From Azolla caroliniana (lineage: Eukaryota > Polypodiophyta), in the NCBI GenBank assembly GCA_043228905.1, contig JBHGNT010000015.1:7254001-7318000 (forward strand): 64,000 nucleotides of DNA, written 5' to 3'. The position numbers and the translations under genes were made by a program. The notes below the pieces were generated by a model. That model ran no database searches, was not told the origin of the DNA, and saw nothing but the letters and a program-made list of their open reading frames with translations. Positions 31,261 to 41,890 of the stretch are shown here, one piece after another (the stretch's first letter is position 1; each line of letters opens with the position of its first letter).

Positions 31261-33354
31261 TTCGCGGTTTCTCTCGTGGTTCGGCCGCACCGTCAAAAAT
31301 TGCACCGAATGGCGCCCGTCCTGGCTTTTGACCCTAGCGTAAGCCGAACCGTTTTCCAGCACCTTGGTCTCCATTCTTGCCGCCGTGATGTATGGTTCCC
31401 CTAATATGACCGGATGCGAAGACGTCTCCTGTACGAAGAAGTGCTGGTCAACCTCGACGTCGCCGATCTTGACTCGCACGTTCGGGCAGGCCCCATGCAG
31501 TTCCTCGGTGGTGCGCGTCGCCGCCCGTATCTTCCACCCGTGCTTGGTGTTGATCGGCCACTTCCCCTTCTTATAGAAGTCCATGGACATTAGGTTTATT
31601 TCCGAACCGTGGTCCACCAACGCCACCACCGGTTCCCGAACATCTCCGATCTTTACCGGGGTCTCCGTGGTCGCTCGGGCCCAGTGTGGCCTCGAATAGT
31701 GGCTCTCCGCCCACTCATCTGCCAGCGCCGAGTCGTCGACGTGCGTCATCCGCACCTCTACCGGTCTTTCCGCATCCGTCTCCGTTGACAGCCTCTTCCG
31801 TTTCACCAGGTCCACAATGGAGTCGTGGAATTCCTTCTTGGCGATCCCTAGCACCTCTCGTAATGACAACTCCACTTTGCTGTCGAGGATCCGTTCCTCT
31901 AGGACCTTCCGTAGGTCCGTAGTCCTTTCTATTTCTGTCCCCAGTCGGTACCCGCCCTTCCTGGGGTTATCTTGCGGGCCGGGCCCACCGGCATCGTTCC
32001 GTTGTTGTCCGAATCGGGTCTCGTACCGTTGTGAGGGCCCGGTCGCTCCGGCTTTCCCCACTTGTTTCTCTTCTACCAGAGCCTCGTAGTTCCGACAAGC
32101 GGCTTCTACGAAGCCCGTCTTGTCCTCAACCGGATCGCTCCACCCGGTTATTTCCCGGACCCGTCTCTCAGCGTGGTCCGTTTCATCTTTCCTCAGTCGC
32201 GCGCCGGCGAGGCCTTCCAGCATCGCCGACCAGAATCCGTCTTTGCCCTCCTTTCGGGCCTCGCTGCCCCCGACCCAAATGCCGGCCGACGCCGAGTAGT
32301 GGATGGCCTCCACGTGTCGGGCCGCTGCCTCTTCCATCAGTCTCTTCAGACCTCCTCGCCCGTCGTTTCGACTCAGGGCCCTCCTAGTGTCGCCAGCGTG
32401 CACCCGGCCTTCCCACAGGTACACCACCCGGTTTCTCAGCGCCTCTACGAAGTCGCCGCAGTCCTTCCGAATGTGGCCGACCTCGTCGCACCACATGCAC
32501 CTGTTCCCCGCTGCCGGCCGTCGGTCACGAGCCGGATCGCCGCCTTCCCTTCGAGTCTGGGCGATCTGGAGATCCTTTATCGCCCGCGTCAACTCCTCTA
32601 TCGCTGCTCCTCCGGACGAGCCATTGACCATGCTGGTCGAAGCCGGACCGGTTTCAAGCCATTCCCGGGTTTCTTCCCTTCGCACTTGCGGCGCCGGTTC
32701 AAGCCTCCTTGCTGTAACAGAGCCCGCACCTGCCGCCCCGTTGTCAACCCATTCTCGCCGTTTGTCGAAACGGCCACAGACTCTCTTAACCGCAGCCCAG
32801 TCGGTCGTCAACCCGTCTTCAGTTTCCAGCAAGGAGCCGACTTGATCCCGGTCCCGCTCGTCCACCGACTTGACGAACAGTAGGACCCGGCTCATATCCA
32901 GGATAGTTCGGTCGAGCGCCGAAAGGCGCGCAAAGCGTTCTTCGAACTCCCGGAGGAGTGCCGACACGTTTCTTCCTTTGCCGGGGGACTCCACCCATTA
33001 CATGAAGTCCCGTTTCGAAAGCCGGAGCGCGTCGTCCAGCCCATATTTCTCTAGGAGTCGGCCTTCGAACTCCTCCCAGGTATGGCTCTCCGCCCGTACC
33101 TCGAGCCCCTCCGCATGGATGCTTGGCATCGCCACCCGAGGGAACCCGGCAAGACGCCTCTCTTTCGGAATGTCCCGCATCAGCATTTCCGCCCCGTAGG
33201 ACGCCAAATACCTCGTGGCATCCTTTCCGCTGAAACGGCCGATCGTACCGACGACCGCCTCAATGGCTCTGTCGAGGGCACCGGTGCCCTCGCGTGTGCT
33301 CAATATTTGATCCACGGCCGAAGCCATGGCCTCTGCAAGATCCGACCCCCTCAT
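31228..33354 (-). pseudogene. E3 Gag-protease, one nonsense codon
   Basis: The start is the ATG at 33354 (MRGSDLAEAMASAVDQ), about 30 bases after the primer site. Capsid GRFSGKDATRYLASYGAEM and HTWEEFEGRLLEKYGL. A TAA at 32998-33000 interrupts the frame where E2 reads through. Knuckle CMWCDEVGHIRKDC (CX2CX4HX4C), a long linker, then protease VVALVDHGSEINLMS with D-H-G, and LGEPYITAARMETKV. Ends REDF-stop at 31228. Apart from one codon it is a complete counterpart of the E2 Gag-Pro. Confidence 0.9.
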
Positions 33355-33374
33355 CTTCTGCTCTTCTGCCGCCT

Positions 33375-33398
33375 CCTTCACGTCGGGTTCACCAAATA
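33375..33398 (-). promoter_or_regulatory. E3 primer-binding site
   Basis: Directly after the LTR end CGACA the minus strand reads TATTTGGTGAACCCGACGTG. B1 and B2 have TCATTGGTGAACCCAACGTG in the same place. The tRNA was not identified. Confidence 0.7.
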
Positions 33399-33779
33399 TG
33401 TCGAGGTATTCCTCGCGGATACGTGGAGTGAGGCGGGACCTCGGGGGTCCTGTACCGAAGAGTAAAAGAGAGAGACCCACTACGTGCAAGCGTAGAATCA
33501 CAGGGACACGGCCCTTCGACGCAAAGACGTGAATGGGACAACGACACAGAAAGACACGAAAGTATGTATGTATTCACAAGACAAACGACAAAAACACGAA
33601 GACAACAAAGCACGAAGTCGGTTACAACCGAACAGGCCGGCGGACAGATGCCGATGCCTGTTTGTAAGCGCACAGAAAGACAGGAACAGGTTGGAGGTGC
33701 TGCCGGAAGCACTCGGGCTTTCCTCAGAGCAGCGCGAGCCTCCCGAAACCTGCACAGAAGGAAGCTATGGAGTCTGCGA

Positions 33780-33819
<40 letters not shown>

Positions 33820-34053
33820 CCTTCGCGCCCAATCCGTCAGCACTTCGTCCTCGACTCTCCGCGATCCTTTTACTCTCCTCGTCTCTCTCCTTTTATAGGC
33901 AAGGAAGGAGCCGTTTCCCCCCCCCCCCTTTACTCCCTACCTACCGAATCTACCTACGATCTCCCGTGTACAACTTAAGGCGCACGTGCATGAAGAGTCA
34001 GTTTCTACGCTCCGGTACACCGATTCCGCTTGTGGACGGTTTTCTTCACGACA
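33399..34053 (-). repeat. E3 5' LTR (655 bp)
   Basis: Same length as the 3' LTR with scattered substitutions and a slightly longer GA run (33784-33816). The promoter box TATAAAAGG is on the minus strand near 33898. Confidence 0.93.
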
Positions 34054-34057
34054 GCGT
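34054..34057 (+). repeat. target-site duplication of E3, right copy (GCGT)
   Basis: Pairs with 27031-27034. Confidence 0.9.
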
Positions 34058-34655
34058 CCCTTGTAAAAGGGTTGCCAATTTTGAGTTAGGAGGGTATACC
34101 ACTTAGATCTAGGGTTTGGAAGCCTTCTTCTTCTTACTTTCTTTTAGAGTTACTTTGAGGTCTTCTTCTTCGTGTCCATTTAGGATTTAGTCCGGTTTAG
34201 AGCTCATATGTCCTAGGGGGTTTTGCTTTCGCTCTCTCTCTTGTGCAAGACCCCGCTCGGGCGCGACTAGCCCGTGAGCTCCCCGATTGGCGGCTTGGTA
34301 GTAGAAAGTTGTTGTAACCTAATCTACCTTGGTCCTGCTCAAGGCCAGAGTTGTATCTTGCTCTTGTATATATATATAATGAAGTTCTATGCATCCGTGT
34401 CTATGTCGGTGTCATTGGAGTTCCTTCTTTCTGGTTTCTATACATAGGATGTGTGTGTCTAGTCAGTGTTGCGTACGCGTCCTTTCCCCTCTCTCATTCG
34501 GTAGTTCCCGGTACGTATCCGGAAATGCTCTGGTTGGTGTCCTGGCCGATCACCGGGAACGGTGAAGCTCGACCTTCCATGCTCCGTCTTTGTCAGGTCC
34601 AAGACCCCTGTGGTCCCACCCCGGATCTAGCACGCACGCGCGGATTACCGCGACA
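34058..34655 (+). repeat. B1 left LTR, part 2
   Basis: Continues from 27034 (CCCTTGTAAAAGG) and ends CACGCACGCGCGGATTACCGCGACA-like, split from the body at 34655. Matches 44163-44807, but lacks most of the long CT run present there. Confidence 0.9.
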
Positions 34656-34680
34656 TCATTGGTGAACCCAACGTGAAACG
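34656..34680 (+). promoter_or_regulatory. B1 primer-binding site
   Basis: TCATTGGTGAACCCAACGTG directly after LTR end CGACA, similar to E3. Confidence 0.65.
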
Positions 34681-34693
34681 GCGGCAAGGGAGG

Positions 34694-35715
34694 ATGGAGT
34701 TGGAAGACGAAGACTTCGCGGAGATGGTGACCGAAGTGGTGATGGAGATCGGATGAGTGACGATGAGACAAGAAGCGGCGCATCAAGCTATTGAGCGAGT
34801 GGTCGAAAGAGTCGGACGTTTCAATGGGGACAAAGCCCCATTCTACATGGAAGCCTACAATGCAGAAATGGAGGTGCGAGGCAAAGACGAGGCATTGAGG
34901 CTGAAGTTTTTTTGTCGGGTCGTCGCTGTTCGTATGCACGCGGAAGTGAAGAAGCTCTCAGAAGCTCATAGTTCATGGGAGGCCTTCGAAGAGGCGCTCC
35001 TGCAGGCATACAGAGGACGACCGAAGGGTCGGGGACGGCACGACTTTGACCAGTGGATTGCATCGGCGAAGATCCATGGGGGCGCAACGAAGGAGTTCCG
35101 ATAATTCAAGCGGTGTCTTGCTCGGCTCTCGGAGCGGGAACAAAGTCTGGTGGGGGTGGACAAAGTCCTATCGTTCGATAGGTCAATTGATAGAGCGGAA
35201 CGGGAGGCCATCAGAATTGAGCTTGAAGACAATGGCGGAGCGAATGGCCTTACTGAGGAATCGTCGGAAGTCAAACGAGTATGCCGACGGTTGGATGAGG
35301 AGCGGTCTGCGAAAGGTAAAGGGAAGTTAATGTGTGATGGCACACAGGAGGTGGGCATGCAACAAGAAGGATCGGCGAAGCTCCATGTCAAAGGCTTGGT
35401 CCGGGAAGCATATGAGGCTCTAAAGGGAATGGTTGACAAAGAAGATAGATCCGGGACGCGTATGGATTCCGAAGACTCAGAGCTAGTTGGCCTTGGGAAC
35501 AAGGAGGACATGGCCTAGGCAGAGGTCGAAGAATGGTACCACGGTACCACGGGAGAGAGTGTGGAGCGAGACGCCCTCTTGACTTGTGGAGAAAGACCAT
35601 CCGAGGAGGAGGTCGAGAGCGGAGAAGAGCCCTCCACGCGGATTCTAGAGACTCCGGCAGTCGAGCCCGTGTGCCGACATAAGACAAGAGAGATGGAAGG
35701 CGCCAACGAGGAGTC
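34694..35715 (+). pseudogene. B1 gag, degenerate
   Basis: Starts MELEDEDFAEM, then a stop near 34754. 34757-35104 reads GRFNGDKAPFYMEAYNAEM and HSSWEAFEEALLQAY, the same capsid signature as E2 and E3. After a TAA near 35102 it continues VDKVLSFDRSIDRAER and SEVKRVCRRLDEERS (compare E2 AVKKACSRLDKRR). It ends in an acidic stretch (EEPSTRILETPAVEPVC). No zinc knuckle, protease or pol follows. Confidence 0.75.
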
Positions 35716-36749
35716 CTAGCACGATGCCAGGGAGGATGGATAGGAAACGGCTTGCGAGGAGGTCGAGGACAGAGCTACGACAAGGATGAAGGAGGAAATG
35801 AGAGGCGACGCCAAAGGGAGCGGAATCGGAAGTCGTCCCGATCAGGGATCAAACTGGTCGACATTCGGATTCGGATGGAGCACGATCCGGATGTAGATCG
35901 TTCGACCGAAATCGGCCTGAGACACAGAAGGGAGGAAGAGGAAGTAGAGCCCGATCGACAGGGGCCGGGTTCGGTATGAAGGTGCCGATACAAAAGAGGG
36001 TGTGGAATGAGCCACCCTCTATACATGGGGAGAAAGATCGACCAAGGCAAAGGTCAGAATTCGGGAAGAAGATGATCGAGGGTAACGAACAAGTCCGGAG
36101 GGATCGGCATCGAAGTCAAAAATCCGAACATTGGAGAATCAAGCCCAGGTGGGGCATGATCGATCATAGAGCGGATGCTTTCCACCGACAACACTAAAAG
36201 GGTTGGTGGCCTCGAACGACAGCCGGCCCGAGAGCCGGCGTGAGACCTAGAGATAAGGGAGACCGCGGCGGGAGCACAAGAAGGGGGATGATAACAAGTT
36301 CGAGAGAAGTACATGGGAAGCAGAGGAACAAAGACCAGTCCTATGGGTCACCTCACACTACGCTAGAGACTTCGGAAGTCGGCATCGGATCCAAGTAAGA
36401 CCAAGATACTGACGGTGGCGGGAAGAGAACGGGACTCGGCAATGTAGAGTGACAAACGAACCTGGGTGAGTGCCAGGTGGAGCAGACTTCCGAATAACCG
36501 ATCCAGAAGGGAGGGAGAGGCAGGCCTACAGGGAGGCCGGAACACGGTACATCAATACCACGGGAGGGTGTGGAGCGAGCCACCCTCTCGACATGCGGAG
36601 AAGGACGACCCAAGATATGGTTGGGAAGGATGAGAGGCCCGAGAAGGATCCTCCACACTGGGCTCGAGACTTCGGCGATCAGCATCGGGAGCCGACGTAA
36701 GAGCAAGATACTGATGGTGGCGGCAAGGGGACGGGGGAAATAATAGTAG
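35716..36749 (+). repeat. B1 repeat-rich non-coding tail, part 1
   Basis: GA- and CG-rich sequence with recurring modules: GAGACTTCGGCGGTCGG-like, then CCGACATAAGACCAAGATAC and TGACGGTGGCGGCAAGGGGA. Two modules are near 36362-36430 and 36665-36735. Long minus-strand open frames here are a composition effect. Interrupted by element C. Confidence 0.7.
36745..36749 (+). repeat. target-site duplication of C, left copy (AGTAG)
   Basis: Identical to 42362-42366. Confidence 0.93.
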
Positions 36750-37220
36750 TGTCAAGACTGAGAGAGAGAAAGAGAGAGAAAAAGAGATAGAGAGATAATT
36801 GAAAGAGAATTATTATATTGAAGCGTAAAATGGATTACAAAGAGTAGGCTACAAAATGGCGTTGAACCAATTTAGGTTTGGGATGGGTGGTAGATCCCTA
36901 TTTATAAGTAATAGAGAACTCTCTAGAATATTCTAGGTTATCCTAGAATGTAGAGTAATCTAGAAGATCTCTAGAGTATTCTAGAAGGTTCTAGTGGTAT
37001 AGAACACTCTAGAATATTCTAGGTCATTCTAGAATGTAGAGTAATATAGAATATTCCTATGATATTAGATTTCATATTCTAGAGACTATACATATAAGAA
37101 TATTAATACAATGGTTAAGGATTTGACATGTGTACAACAAGGTCGTGGGTTCAAATCCTTTCGAGTCATAATGTGAGTGTCATGATCCTTTCGATGCATG
37201 ATGTGACTGTTATCATGACA
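36750..37220 (-). repeat. C 3' LTR (471 bp)
   Basis: TGTCATGATAAC to AGTCTTGACA on the minus strand. Identical by eye to 41891-42361. Contains heat-shock-element-like motifs, TATAAATA and a tRNA-like B box GGTTCAAATCC (37148-37158). Confidence 0.95.
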
Positions 37221-38703
37221 CTATCCCCCTTCTTCGACGACACGTCTCACGGGTCGTAGGGTTTGTATTAGGACCTGGTTTACAACGATATTGGCGATGA
37301 AATGCATTGACGAGTTCTGCAGCATTGGAAAGATTTGTGGCAGGTTCCCAAGTTCGATCATTGGGGGTATAGCCTAGCCAATCGACCAAGTAATACAACT
37401 TGTTGCGCACGATTTTAGAATCGAGAACGGCAGCAACTTCAAATTCAGGCCCGTCCAAGAACTCGACAGGTGGGGGGGGTGTCGTAAGACGGCCCGGAAT
37501 TGAACTTGTAGTATAAGGTTCCAAAAGGGATACATGAAACACCGGATGAAGATGCATGTGCGGAGGGAGGTCAAGACGAAATGCAACATCACTTATCTTA
37601 CCAGTGATCATGTAAGGGCCAAAACGTTGGTAATCCAATTTATTGCAAGGTCGAGTGGTCTTGATGTTGTGTTGGAGAAGCCATACATGATCCCCAATGC
37701 GGAACTTTTTTGAGGAGTCTAGACGATGACGATCGGCAAGCCTCTTGTGTGTAAATTGAGCATCGTGCAAATTGTGGAGAATGTTAGCTTGAATTTCTTG
37801 GAGGCGACTAAGACGATCCTCGGCAGCAGGGTTGGTAGGAACTTCTGGATGCGCATTCATCGTCCATCGAGGATGACAGCCCGTATTTGCGAAAAATGGG
37901 GAATATCCTGTAGAAGAATGGGCTGAGTTGTTGTAAGCGAATTCCGCCAAGTGCAAAAATGCAACCCAATCATCTTGTTGATAGTTGATGAAACAACGAA
38001 GATATTGTTCCAATGTCTGGTTGGTACGCTCTGTTTGACCATTTGTTTCAGGATGATAGCCCGAAGAAAGCTTAACTGAAATGTGGAGAAGTTTGAACAG
38101 GTGCTTCCAAAACTTTGAGATGAATTGTGGACCACGATCACTAATAATATCATCTGGCAGACCATGATGCTTAAATACCTCCCGCATAACGAGATCAGCC
38201 GTCTCTTGACTAGTAATTGACTTTGTACATGGCAAGAAATGTGCCATTTTGGTAAATCGATCAACCACTGTGAGAATTGCATCAAAACCTTTTGAAACTG
38301 GGAGATCAGTAATGAAGTCCAAGGATATAGACTTCCAAGGTGTTTCTGGAATGGGAAGTGGTTGTAGTAAGCCATAGGGTCGGTGACGAGGATTCTTTGA
38401 TCGACAACATATATCACAACTCCGAACATACTCCTCAACAAAATGACGAAGGCGAGGCCACCAATAGCGTCGAGAAATTAATTCTAGAGTCTTGTGAACT
38501 CCAAAATGACCAGCCATTGGTGAGTCATGGCAATGTTGCAAAACTTGTAGCCGTGGGGGACCATCAGGAACATACAATAAATTTTGTCGAAATAGAAAAC
38601 CATCATGCCAATAGAACTGACAATAGTCATTACGAGGATTTTTGATGCTCAAAAGCAGGTTCCCCTGGACGAAGTTCCATATAAGAGCGCCGAGAAAGAG
38701 CAT
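37213..38703 (-). CDS. C integrase and chromodomain
   Basis: Integrase: zinc part [16 protein letters not shown]...CDICCRSK, core SLDFITDLP (D), IISDRGPQF (D) and [13 protein letters not shown] (E), C-terminal GPY-type [16 protein letters not shown]. The end has a chromodomain: [20 protein letters not shown], then [18 protein letters not shown], with the aromatic residues typical of histone-methyl-lysine binding. It should direct insertion to marked chromatin. The frame differs from the RT ORF by one base in an A run near 38640, probably one inserted A, so Pol is split in this copy unless that base is a sequencing error. The true protein begins within the upstream ORF, not at the first ATG. 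Confidence 0.9.
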   Translation of the reverse strand: MLFLGALIWNFVQGNLLLSIKNPRNDYCQFYWHDGFLFRQNLLYVPDGPPRLQVLQHCHDSPMAGHFGVHKTLELISRRYWWPRLRHFVEEYVRSCDICCRSKNPRHRPYGLLQPLPIPETPWKSISLDFITDLPVSKGFDAILTVVDRFTKMAHFLPCTKSITSQETADLVMREVFKHHGLPDDIISDRGPQFISKFWKHLFKLLHISVKLSSGYHPETNGQTERTNQTLEQYLRCFINYQQDDWVAFLHLAEFAYNNSAHSSTGYSPFFANTGCHPRWTMNAHPEVPTNPAAEDRLSRLQEIQANILHNLHDAQFTHKRLADRHRLDSSKKFRIGDHVWLLQHNIKTTRPCNKLDYQRFGPYMITGKISDVAFRLDLPPHMHLHPVFHVSLLEPYTTSSIPGRLTTPPPPVEFLDGPEFEVAAVLDSKIVRNKLYYLVDWLGYTPNDRTWEPATNLSNAAELVNAFHRQYRCKPGPNTNPTTRETCRRRRGIVS

Positions 38704-40591
38704 CTGCTTTGCCTTGCTGCATCCCAGGGCGATATATGATGATAAAGTCGAAGTGAGTCAAAAATTGCGCCCACCGGGCTTGTCGCCGACTCAAGACTCG
38801 AGCATTTTGGAAATAAGTCAGGTTCTTATGATCATTGTAGACAATGATCTGCTGAGAAGAACCTTCTAGGAAATGTCGCCATTGTTGAAACGAATCCACG
38901 ATTGCAAGAAGCTCTTTGTCATGGATCTCGTAGTTGATCTCTGCAGCTTGAAACTTTCGTGAATGAAAGGCGACAGGGTGTAGTTGTCCATCATCTCCAG
39001 TCTGCGAGAGGACACTCCCTAGTGCAAAATCGGATGCATCGGCTTCGAGGATGAAGCGTTTTGTTGGGTCGACATGTGCTAAGATAGGTGCCGTTGTAAA
39101 TGCTCGTTTTAAGCTTTCGAATGCCTCAGATGCATCTGAACTCCATATAAATGGTTGATCTTTATGTGTGAGCTGAGTAAGCGGAAGCACAACCTTGGAA
39201 TAATCTTTAATAAATTTCCGATAAAAATTTGCAAACCCGAGAAAACATTGCACATCACGCACTGAAAGGGGCGTTTGCCACTCTAAAATTGCCTGTACCT
39301 TCATGGGGTCCATAGCAATACCATTTGACGATACAACATACCCCAAAAATTCCACTTGATTCTGGCCGAAACTACACTTTTCTAGTTTTGCGTAGAGACC
39401 ATATTCTCGGAGTCGGCATAGTACTTGACGAACATGTGCATCATGCTCCGCTTGGGTCTTTGAGTAGATTAAAATATCATCTAGGTAAAATATAGTGAAG
39501 ATATCAAGAAAATCTCGAAAAATATCGTTCGCCATATGTTGGAAAACAGCAGGTGCATTCGTGAGACCAAATGGCATCACTGTATACTCAAAATGTCCAT
39601 AGCGAGTGCGGAAAGCTGTCTTCCATTCATCCCCCGGGCGAATCCGAACTAGATTATATGCTCCACGAAGGTCCAACTTCGTGAAATATTTTGCACTACT
39701 GAGACGTTCCAAAAGATTCGGGATTAATGGTAGAGCATATCTATTTCGGATAGTCACTTTGTTTAGCCCTCGATAATCCACGACCAACCGAAGAGTCCCA
39801 TTCTTCTTCTTAACGAAGAAGATAGGTGCACCAGCAGGGGATCTAGAATGCCGAATGAATCCGTTTGCCAGATTCTCATCAATATATTCCCGCAAAGTCT
39901 CTAGCTCTACAGGGGAGAGATTATCAATTGGGCCCCATGGAGGTTCTTTCCCTGGTTGTAAGTCAATAGGGCAGTCGTATGGCCGATGCTCCGGCAATGT
40001 ATTGGCCTTCACCTTATTAAAGACATCTGAAAACTCCTTGTATTTCTCTGGTAGTTTAATATCCGCGTCACGTGAAGTGGATGATGGAGTTGCTACTATT
40101 GTGAAGACGAACATGGCCTCGTTCCCCCCTTCCTCCCGCAACTGTCGTAAAGAGATGGGCGATAACTCCGGGGATCTATTAGCACATGTAGGAGAGAGGG
40201 ATGCGGGATTTGTGCTTTTTTCCCGAGTCTCCTCAATTGTTCTTTTCATCCAATCAATCTTCGGGTTATGGAGTTCAAACCAGGGGAGACCTAGAACTAT
40301 TGGGTGGTCCGGACTACGAATAATATTGAAAGAGATTATGCTTGCCAAATTGCCAAGAACTATCCTAATTGGCTCGGACTCCTCGACTATATCTCCTGAT
40401 GCTATGGGACGTCCATCGATGACTCCTACGGCTACTGGGTTGGGAAGCTTATTCAAGAGGATGTTTTGTGACAAGGCAAATTCACGATCCATGAAACAAG
40501 AGTTGGCTCCAGAATCTAGAAGGGCAGAGGCTAGGACTCGATGACATGTAGATGTGGTAAGCTCGACTTGTGCTGAAAAAACTCGACTCAC
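38630..40591 (-). CDS. C protease, reverse transcriptase and RNase H
   Basis: Protease [12 protein letters not shown] with the canonical DSG, then [67 protein letters not shown] and catalytic [10 protein letters not shown]. RNase [40 protein letters not shown]. The wording is close to vertebrate sushi-ichi and fungal/plant Tcn1-group chromoviruses. The frame is open upstream past the gag stop to about 40718, so translation is expected by -1 shift from gag rather than from 40591. Confidence 0.92.
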   Translation of the reverse strand: MSRVFSAQVELTTSTCHRVLASALLDSGANSCFMDREFALSQNILLNKLPNPVAVGVIDGRPIASGDIVEESEPIRIVLGNLASIISFNIIRSPDHPIVLGLPWFELHNPKIDWMKRTIEETREKSTNPASLSPTCANRSPELSPISLRQLREEGGNEAMFVFTIVATPSSTSRDADIKLPEKYKEFSDVFNKVKANTLPEHRPYDCPIDLQPGKEPPWGPIDNLSPVELETLREYIDENLANGFIRHSRSPAGAPIFFVKKKNGTLRLVVDYRGLNKVTIRNRYALPLIPNLLERLSSAKYFTKLDLRGAYNLVRIRPGDEWKTAFRTRYGHFEYTVMPFGLTNAPAVFQHMANDIFRDFLDIFTIFYLDDILIYSKTQAEHDAHVRQVLCRLREYGLYAKLEKCSFGQNQVEFLGYVVSSNGIAMDPMKVQAILEWQTPLSVRDVQCFLGFANFYRKFIKDYSKVVLPLTQLTHKDQPFIWSSDASEAFESLKRAFTTAPILAHVDPTKRFILEADASDFALGSVLSQTGDDGQLHPVAFHSRKFQAAEINYEIHDKELLAIVDSFQQWRHFLEGSSQQIIVYNDHKNLTYFQNARVLSRRQARWAQFLTHFDFIIIYRPGMQQGKADALSRRSYMELRPGEPAFEHQKSS

Positions 40592-40677
40592 TTGATTTGA
40601 TGAAATGGAACCACGACTAGGAACTAACTCTACATAGCTAGGATGGTCCAGCCAAATGGCTCCTATTTTGGCCGGAC

Positions 40678-41802
40678 TTACTCGTTTAACACATCCTCTA
40701 ATTGACTCAAGACATCGAATCTATTCTCATGACATGGACTATGAGGCTTATTTATGTTATTAGAAGTAACAATAGAACTCGATGTAGGGTTTTCATGGGC
40801 ACTTACTTGGTATACTTGACGCCTAGGTTTATGTGGACAATTTACAGCTATATGTCCTGGACCACCACAATACAGGCAGAGGCGATGCGCTCGACGTCGT
40901 TGCTTCTCAGCATCTGATAACGGCCCACGACGTTGTGTTGACTCCATTTCCATCGGAGTTGGGCCATCCCTTGTAATGGGTCTAGAAACTTGTGGAGGCG
41001 TTGCGACTACGGAAGCGTAAGTCTGTTCAGGTTGGCGGCGTAACATTTGTTGGCGCTCAGAACGTCGCTCAAATAGGCGATTATCACATCGCACAGCTCG
41101 ACTAATGGCTTCTGTAAGTGACTTCGGATCTTCAGGGAAAGTAAGAAGAAGATCTTTGACATCATTTCTCAAACCTTGACGGAATTGATCCATTAAAGCT
41201 GCCTCATCCCAAGGGATATCGCATGCCAAGAGACGGAAATCGGCTGCATAAGATGACGCGGGACGATCTCCTTGTCGGAGCCTTCGAATCTTGTTTATCG
41301 CTGTCCTAGTGCTGTCGGTGTCTCCGAAACTAGCTTGAAACTCTTTAACAAAGGCCTCGAAATCCTCCAGCAATGGTGATTTCTTCTCGAGAAGTGGTGC
41401 GAACCATGCTAACGCCGTACCGCATAGCAAAGTTCCCACTAATCCCACACGAGCAGCATCAGTTGGATACCGATTGGGATGTAGCTAAATAACTAAACGA
41501 ACTTGATTCAAAAAGCCTCGAAATAAAGACCTCGTACCATCAAACTTGGCAGGGAGGCTGATCTTTGGCTCTCTAGGGGAGTTCTGAGCCCCCGACGCTT
41601 GCTCTCGTAATGACAATATAGTCGCCTCAAGTTGATGAACCCGCTGTGATAACTCTTCATATTGTTGAGCTTTTTCGGCGCTCACGTGTTGTAGATCTCC
41701 AAGTAGCCTTTGATTCTCATGCTCTAATGCCACAAATTTATTCGTGAGCATGTCGAGCTCAGAAAGAACACGCATGTATTCTTGTTTGCTCACGGACTCC
41801 AT
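40678..41802 (-). pseudogene. C gag, one nonsense codon
   Basis: MESVSKQEYMRVLSELDMLT starts a coiled-coil N-terminus, then ISLPAKFDGTRSLFRGF (capsid start). A TAG at 41485-41487 interrupts it. From 41448: LCGTALAWFAPLLEKKSP, FRQGLRNDVKDLLLTF, and a knuckle CLYCGGPGHIAVNC (CX2CX4HX4C). Ends VLNE-stop at 40678. Otherwise full length for a sushi-type gag. Confidence 0.9.
40684..40690 (-). promoter_or_regulatory. candidate gag/pol -1 frameshift heptamer in C
   Basis: The minus strand reads G TTA AAC three codons before the gag stop. The -1 frame is open from just after a stop near 40720 through this point into protease ([16 protein letters not shown]). GTTAAAC is the only slippery-type heptamer I see in the ~40-base overlap. 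Confidence 0.55.
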
Positions 41803-41876
41803 AGCTTATGAGGGGAGAGGAGAAGGAAGAAGAGAACTTGTTAGGGTTTGTGGAAGACGAAGAGATGAAAGGAAGA

Positions 41877-41890
41877 AAATTGGTTCAAAC
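41877..41890 (-). promoter_or_regulatory. C self-primer-type binding site
   Basis: Just after the 5' LTR the minus strand reads GTTTGAACCAATTT. Twelve bases (TTGAACCAATTT) are exactly complementary to AAATTGGTTCAA in the LTR (42014-42003), near the predicted RNA start. This is the Tf1/sushi self-priming layout. Confidence 0.65.

Larger units (their letters stand above)
27035..34053 (-). mobile_element. Ty3/gypsy element E3, full length
   Basis: Complete 7,019-bp element with two 655-bp LTRs, primer site, gag-pro, pol, polypurine tract (minus strand GGTGGGGGCGGA at 27701-27690) and 4-bp TSD GCGT. Proteins are collinear with E2. About ten substitutions separate the LTRs by eye, so the insertion is of moderate age. 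Two nonsense codons, one in gag and one early in pol, inactivate it. Confidence 0.93.

Noticed and set aside
37100-37170. A functional tRNA gene in the C LTR
   Set aside because: Only A/B-box-like words; no acceptor stem or anticodon arm can be drawn.
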